A stretch of 9,563 bases of DNA from the NCBI GenBank assembly GCA_002391225.1, contig DGRV01000092.1, forward strand, positions 24,633 through 34,195, in the 5' to 3' direction. Under the pieces are notes generated by a model. That model did no database searches and was not told where the DNA came from. It saw only the letters and a list, made by a program, of their open reading frames with translations. Positions within the stretch are counted from its first letter, which is position 1; each line of letters opens with the position of its first letter. This DNA is from Christensenella sp. UBA4379. Its GTDB lineage: Bacteria > Bacillota > Clostridia > Christensenellales > Aristaeellaceae. Shown here in pieces: positions 6,401 to 9,563 of the stretch. A program made the position numbers and the translations under genes.

Positions 6401-7758
6401 GCACCGGCTCGGTCTACCGGGCCGGCACCATCGGCACCCTGGCGGAAAAGACGGCCTACGGCTACGTGCTCAAATACCTGGAGGAGCGGAACAAGACCGT
6501 CTCCGACGCGGAAAAGGACCGCCTGGCGGCCGGCTGCGTGGGCGTCAAGCGGACCACCGGCCAGCACCCCGGCGGCATCGTCGTGCTGCCCAAGGGCTAC
6601 GACATCTGCCAGTTCACCGCGGTCCAGCACCCGGCGGACGACCTGGAATGCGGCATCACTACCACCCACTTCGACTTTAACTCCATGCACGACGTGCTGG
6701 TCAAGCTGGACTGTCTGGGCCACGACGACCCGACGATGATGCACATGCTGGGCGAGCTGACGGGGGTCGACTTCCGCACCATCCCGCTGGACGACAAGAA
6801 GGTCATGAGCCTGTTTTCCTCCCCGGAGGCCCTGGGGGTAACGACGGAAGAGATCGACTGCACCACCGGCACCCTGGGCGTCCCGGAATTCGGCACCCCC
6901 TTCGTGCGCGGGATGCTGGACGAGACCCACCCCACCACCATGGAGGAGCTGATCCGCATCTCCGGCCTGTCCCACGGCACGGACGTCTGGCTGGGCAACG
7001 CCCACGACCTGATCCTGAACGGGACGGCCCGTCTGAAGGACTGCATCTGCACCCGAGACGACATCATGAACGCCCTGATCGGCTACGGGGTGGAAAGCAA
7101 GATGGCCTTTACCACCATGGAAAACGTCCGCAAAGGCCGCGGCCTCAAGCCCGAAATGGAAGAGGCCATGGTGACCCATCAGGTGCCCCCGTGGTTCATC
7201 GACAGCTGCAAGAAGATCAAGTACATGTTCCCCAAGGGCCACGCCGTGGCCTATGTGACGATGGCGCTCCGCGTGGCCTGGTATAAGGTCTATTATCCGC
7301 AGGCCTATTACAGCGCCTACTTCACCATCCGCGGCGACGGCTTCGACGCCTGCACCATGCTCCTGCCCATGGATCAGCTGAACGCCCGCATCAAGGAATT
7401 CAAGCGCTTGGACCAGGAAAAGAAGCTCTCCGCCAAGGAACAGACGGAGATCACCGCCATGGAAATGGTGCGGGAAATGATGGCCCGGGGATATCACTTC
7501 CTCCCGGCGGACCTGTACAAGAGCGACGCCGTCCGCTTCCTCCCCGAGGGCGAGAAGGACCTGCGCGTCCCCTTCAGCTCCCTGGGCGGCCTGGGCGTAT
7601 CCGCCGCCCAGGGCCTGGTGGAGGCCCGTTCCATCCCCTTTGTCTCCGTGGAGGACTTAAAGAACCGCGCCCGCGTCTCCAGCGCTGTCATCGAGCTTTT
7701 GCGCGGGCAGGGGTGTCTGAATTCCCTGAGCGAAACCAGCCAGCTGTCTTTGTTCTGA
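3451..7758 (+). CDS. polC: DNA polymerase III alpha subunit, PolC type (Gram-positive replicase)
   Basis: Replicative polymerase of low-GC-lineage Gram-positives with built-in proofreading, acting at the fork with the beta clamp. At 1435 aa it matches the usual PolC length. In order: N-terminal domain (about 1-200); OB fold (about 215-325); first half of the PHP domain (H338-x-H340, D371-H372, GVEAY). Then an inserted DEDDh 3'-5' exonuclease with D423 and E425 in LDFETTGL, D508 in AHNAHFDCA, and H561 and D566; second half of PHP (GSACIEGEL, GDVHF about 729-733). The palm and fingers follow: VGSRGSVGSSF, a four-cysteine zinc site C908, C911, C933, C936, catalytic D962 and D964 in PDIDLNFSGE, and D1087 in VKLDCLGHDDP. 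The last five residues, QLSLF, are a beta-clamp binding motif. ATG overlaps the ispG stop (ATGA). Intact and typical; no key residue is missing. Confidence 0.98.
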   Translation: MTKTEVLEQIVRKVPRLKEKLSLDRIYFNRAENHAVFSFLAAELIGQEEFRQIKAVLFGCFPEMRVSVRVASPALGEAFLRDPAPYQEPVLDFLCRRYPTANAWRKWLRLGTENGRVELETPDAFSAGFLSKSEVKQDLSQAIHDIFRVDTEVRVSVRGDTEALMAREISQRAAEEELMQPIPEAPKKEKKPSMQIRGREIASEPTPIVDITPESGRVTIRGKVLNVETRESKDGSMLILNFAVTDLTSSIRCVAFLRYRGGGRRGAPREDEVPIAPEEKEEAKNIAAQIKPGAGIMVRGLAKYDNFHKETTVSADDISHAELPVREDNAEEKRVELHMHTNMSTMDAISSVSALMERAARWGHKAIAVTDHGVVQSYPEAFGAAKKYGIKLIPGVEAYLTDDEDIVEDPDDTDVDEPIVVLDFETTGLNTRRDRMIEFGGVKLSHGQVVDSIDILVSPGFPLPEKITNLTHITDQMLNGQPTAAEALPIIMKFIGDCPIAAHNAHFDCAILQNELKRVGQSWEGPKLDTLAMARKLYPEMKSHKLGAVCKKLGVSLKDAHRAVNDAMATAHCLSRMLDEAKDRGCKTLADLNDISHAYTLGSSTHIVLLAATQKGVENINHIVSESHLNYFKRRPLVPRAILQKYREGLIVGSACIEGELMQAIVAGESDDRLKKIARFYDYLEIQPVGNNAFAVREGLAEDEETLRDWNRKVVWLGEKLGIPVCATGDVHFLDPEDAIFRAIIQNAQGFSDCDQQPPLYLKTTDEMLTEFSYLGKEKAREVVVTNPGRIADKVDKLFWHIPHPEGKETFSPLWEEAAHDIETMSWKTAHEMYGDELPELIENRLKKELNSIIGYGYATLYSIANKLVQKSLRDGYLVGSRGSVGSSFVACMSGITEVNALPPHYRCAKCRKGYFDIPKGYTVGVDLPDKNCPVCGEPLCKEGFDIPFEVFLGFKGDKVPDIDLNFSGEYQPRAHAYIEELFGTGSVYRAGTIGTLAEKTAYGYVLKYLEERNKTVSDAEKDRLAAGCVGVKRTTGQHPGGIVVLPKGYDICQFTAVQHPADDLECGITTTHFDFNSMHDVLVKLDCLGHDDPTMMHMLGELTGVDFRTIPLDDKKVMSLFSSPEALGVTTEEIDCTTGTLGVPEFGTPFVRGMLDETHPTTMEELIRISGLSHGTDVWLGNAHDLILNGTARLKDCICTRDDIMNALIGYGVESKMAFTTMENVRKGRGLKPEMEEAMVTHQVPPWFIDSCKKIKYMFPKGHAVAYVTMALRVAWYKVYYPQAYYSAYFTIRGDGFDACTMLLPMDQLNARIKEFKRLDQEKKLSAKEQTEITAMEMVREMMARGYHFLPADLYKSDAVRFLPEGEKDLRVPFSSLGGLGVSAAQGLVEARSIPFVSVEDLKNRARVSSAVIELLRGQGCLNSLSETSQLSLF

Positions 7759-7807
7759 AATCCGCCCGATTTCTGGCAAAAAGGCTGAAAAAACCCGAAG
7801 AAAACGC

Positions 7808-7836
7808 TTGTAATCGCAAAAAGGTTATGTTATAAT
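7808..7836 (+). promoter_or_regulatory. Extended -10 promoter of the rimP-nusA operon
   Basis: TTGTAA (7808-7813) and a perfect TATAAT (7831-7836) are 17 bp apart, and the -10 is preceded by TG at 7828-7829 (extended -10, TGTTATAAT). It lies in the 230-bp gap after polC, and transcription would begin near 7843, giving a leader of roughly 145 bases before rimP. A weak 6-bp stem just after polC (7757-7762 / 7768-7773) has no T-run, so read-through from polC is also possible. Confidence 0.8.
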
Positions 7837-7884
7837 TTTTTTGTTCCAGCGTTTGAAGAACGGTTGAGAAAGAGGGTTTTAACG

Positions 7885-7972
7885 AAGAGTGGAAGCTGCT
7901 GTGTGTGGGATGGACGCGCTTTGTGACCGTTTCATTCCAATCGCGGCGGGATAAGTCCGCTCTTTTGTTTTT
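7885..7972 (+). terminator. Structured rimP-nusA leader with terminator-like hairpin and a competing long-range stem
   Basis: A compact hairpin GGCGGG (7945-7950) / TCCGCT (7956-7961) with a 5-base loop is followed by a T-rich tract (TTTTGTTTTT ending at 7972), the form of an intrinsic terminator. The same TCCGCTCTT (7956-7964) can instead pair with AAGAGTGGA (7885-7893): nine pairs including one G-U, enclosing 62 bases. Inside these, TGGGATG (7906-7912) pairs with CATTCCA (7933-7939). The two folds exclude each other, so this is a good candidate attenuator. In Bacillus subtilis the nusA operon is known to be autoregulated through a NusA-responsive terminator in its leader; an equivalent role here is inferred. 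The ribosome binding site of rimP lies just beyond (7980-7983). Confidence 0.6.
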
Positions 7973-7988
7973 GGGAAAAGAGGAGCGT

Positions 7989-8513
7989 ATGGCGCGCAAG
8001 CAATCATTGATCAGCACCATTCAGCCGGTTTGCGAAAAACTGGCGGCGGACATGGGCCTGTCCTTTTACGACGTCTCTCTGGACAGGGAACCGGCGGGCC
8101 TGTATCTGCGGATCTATATCGACGCCGAGGGCGGCCTGTCCCTGGACCAGTGCGAGGCCTATCACCGGGCGGTTCAGCCCAAGGTGGAACGCTACGAATA
8201 CGATTTCCTGGAGGTCTGCTCCCCGGGCATCGACCGGCCGGTCAAGACCGAAAAGGACATAGAGCGGGCCCTGGGCACGACGGTTTCGGTGCATCTGTTC
8301 AAGGCCCAGGACGGCCGGAAGGATTTTGAGGGAACGCTGCTCAAAATGGACGGGGAAACGGTGTCCGTTTCTGAAAACGGGCAGGAATTTGCCTTTCCCC
8401 GGGCCCAGGTCTCCCTGGTCAAGATGGTGCCCGATCTGAGCGCCCTGGACGATGAAAACGGGGACGCCGTGGAAATACTGGACGCCGGCCTTTCAGACCA
8501 GGCGAATGAATAA
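7989..8513 (+). CDS. rimP: Ribosome maturation factor RimP
   Basis: Cytosolic factor for maturation of the 30S subunit. 174 aa, a little longer than typical because of an acidic C-terminal tail (about 150-174). The N-terminal alpha/beta domain (about 1-85) contains LGLSFYDVSLDREP-like strands (MGLSFYDVSLDREPAGLYLR) and LSLDQCEAYHRAV, and ends in the hallmark FLEVCSPGIDRPVK (SPGIDRP at 78-84). The C-terminal SH3-like domain (about 88-145) follows. Start: ATG 7989 with GAGG at 7980-7983; an in-frame GTG at 7905 would add 28 residues (GWTRFVTVSFQ and on) that fall within the leader structure and have no counterpart in the family. Position directly before nusA is the conserved bacterial arrangement, and both are driven by the promoter at 7808-7836. 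Confidence 0.95.
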   Translation: MARKQSLISTIQPVCEKLAADMGLSFYDVSLDREPAGLYLRIYIDAEGGLSLDQCEAYHRAVQPKVERYEYDFLEVCSPGIDRPVKTEKDIERALGTTVSVHLFKAQDGRKDFEGTLLKMDGETVSVSENGQEFAFPRAQVSLVKMVPDLSALDDENGDAVEILDAGLSDQANE

Positions 8514-8546
8514 GACAACCTTAAGTACAAGGAAGGACGGACAATC

Positions 8547-9563
8547 ATGGCAGGAAACAGAAAGACAGCGCCTCAGGCGCCCGCCAAATCGGATATTTTA
8601 GACGCCGTCGTCATGCTGGCGCGGGAAAAGGACATCGCCGAGGACCTGATCATCAGCGCCATCGAGGAAGCCTGCAAGGCGGCTTACAGAAAGAGCATCA
8701 AGAAGGGCAGCGCCCCGGCCAACCTAGCCGTCAGCCTCACCCGGCAGAAGGGCGTGCAGGTGTTCGCCCGGAAGCTCGTCTGTGAGGAGGTTGAGGACGA
8801 GACCAACCAGATCTCCCTGGAGGAGGCCCGGAAAATCGCCCCGAACTGCCAGGCGGACGACATCGTGGAAATCGACGTGACCCCGTCCGACTTTGGCCGC
8901 GTGGCGGCCATGTCCGCCAAGCAGGTCATCATGCAGCGCCTGCGCGAGGCGGAGCACGGCCGCATCTACGACGAGATGAGCGACAAGGAAAACGAGATCC
9001 TGACCGGTATCGTTCTGAAGGCCGACGCCCGCTCCGTCCTGCTGGAGCTGGGCCGCACCCAAGGCGTCATGGAGGCCGGCGACTTTATGCCGGGCGAGGA
9101 ATACCACGAGGGCGACCACCTCAAGGTGTACGTCCTGCAGGTGCCGCCGCCCAGCCATACCGGCGCGGCCGCCCAGATCCGGGTGTCCCGCTGCCATACG
9201 GGCCTGGTCAAGCGCCTGTTTGAAATGGAAGTGCCGGAGATCGCCGCGGGCATCGTGCAGATCAAGTCCATCGCCCGGGAAGCCGGCAGCCGCACCAAGA
9301 TCGCCGTTCACTCCGTGGACCCGAACGTGGACCCGGTCGGCGCCTGCGTCGGCCCGCGCGGCAGCCGCGTGGACCGCGTCGTGCAGGAGCTCAAGAACGA
9401 GAAGATCGACATCATCAAATGGTCTGCCGAGCCGGCGGAATTCGTGGCCAACGCCCTGAACCCCGCCCACGTGACCAGCGTGTTCGTCTCTGACCAGGAG
9501 AAGATCTGCCGCGTGGTCGTGCCGGACAGCCAGCTGTCCCTGGCCATCGGCAAGGAAGGGCAG
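8547..9563 (+). CDS. nusA: Transcription termination/antitermination factor NusA (3' part beyond window)
   Basis: RNA polymerase-associated elongation factor that modulates pausing, termination and antitermination. 339 codons are visible with no stop; the gene runs off the right edge. Domains: short Ala/Pro-containing extension (about 1-15), N-terminal RNAP-binding domain (about 16-140, with SLEEARKIAP, VTPSDFGRVAAMSAKQV and REAEHGRIYDEMS), S1 domain (about 148-215), and KH1 with GPRG (269-272) in DPVGACVGPRGSRV. KIDIIKWSAEPAEFVANAL follows, and the start of KH2 includes its GKEG loop (335-338), where the window ends. Most of KH2 and any C-terminal tail are therefore missing. Ribosome binding: AAGGAAGGA (8529-8537), 9 bases before ATG. 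It follows rimP by 33 bases, in the same operon. In most Firmicutes ylxR, a ribosomal L7Ae-like gene and infB come next, which would be expected beyond the edge. Confidence 0.96.
   Translation, partial: MAGNRKTAPQAPAKSDILDAVVMLAREKDIAEDLIISAIEEACKAAYRKSIKKGSAPANLAVSLTRQKGVQVFARKLVCEEVEDETNQISLEEARKIAPNCQADDIVEIDVTPSDFGRVAAMSAKQVIMQRLREAEHGRIYDEMSDKENEILTGIVLKADARSVLLELGRTQGVMEAGDFMPGEEYHEGDHLKVYVLQVPPPSHTGAAAQIRVSRCHTGLVKRLFEMEVPEIAAGIVQIKSIAREAGSRTKIAVHSVDPNVDPVGACVGPRGSRVDRVVQELKNEKIDIIKWSAEPAEFVANALNPAHVTSVFVSDQEKICRVVVPDSQLSLAIGKEGQ

Noticed and set aside
5734..7497. Long minus-strand open frame of 587 codons inside polC
   Set aside because: It lies opposite a perfectly conserved PolC and its translation is rich in His, Gly, Asp and Val without any family motif. 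High GC with strong third-position bias makes such antisense frames common; the same holds for 3838-5646, 171-938 and 8724-9470 on the minus strand.
7757..7773. Intrinsic terminator after polC
   Set aside because: Only a 6-bp, partly AT stem (GAAATC / GATTTC), overlapping the stop codon and with no T-run behind it.
7905..7988. 28-residue N-terminal extension of RimP from GTG 7905
   Set aside because: The ATG at 7989 has its own ribosome binding site, the extension has no RimP-like sequence, and it overlaps the leader hairpins.

Overview
The window is a chromosomal segment from a Gram-positive bacterium, most likely a high-GC member of the Clostridia. The PolC-type replicative polymerase, the single-PDZ RseP and the order rseP, ispG, polC, rimP, nusA all point there. 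The order or family within Clostridia is my inference; the sequence does not fix it. All genes lie on the + strand.

Layout: 1-144 is a non-coding repeat element made of purine-rich ~32-bp units followed by a TACCTCC heptamer array that is their reverse complement. It ends just before the ribosome binding site of rseP (165-1346), a site-2 membrane metalloprotease that carries an unusual 78-bp in-frame tandem duplication. Next comes a small AT-richer island. It starts with a decayed piece of a DUF1016/YhcG-type gene (about 1348-1554), followed by a strong sigma-A promoter embedded in a 31-bp imperfect palindrome. These lead into an overlapping Phd/YefM-type antitoxin and RelE/ParE-type toxin pair (1616-2223). 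The high-GC backbone resumes with ispG (isoprenoid MEP pathway), which overlaps polC (replicative DNA polymerase) by 4 bases. After a 230-bp gap holding an extended -10 promoter and a structured leader that looks like an attenuator come rimP (30S maturation) and nusA (transcription elongation factor, cut by the window end).

How it works together: the backbone is a conserved housekeeping cluster covering envelope proteolysis, isoprenoid precursor synthesis, DNA replication, ribosome assembly and transcription. The rimP-nusA unit has its own promoter and leader. The toxin-antitoxin island splits rseP from ispG, and I see no intrinsic terminator between the toxin and ispG. The autoregulated toxin-antitoxin promoter may therefore contribute to expression of the essential ispG-polC pair.

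I did not find a clearly new multi-gene system. The most unusual items are the complementary repeat element facing the rseP ribosome binding site, the RseP loop duplication, the DUF1016 remnant abutting the toxin-antitoxin promoter, and the regulatory structures of the toxin-antitoxin pair.
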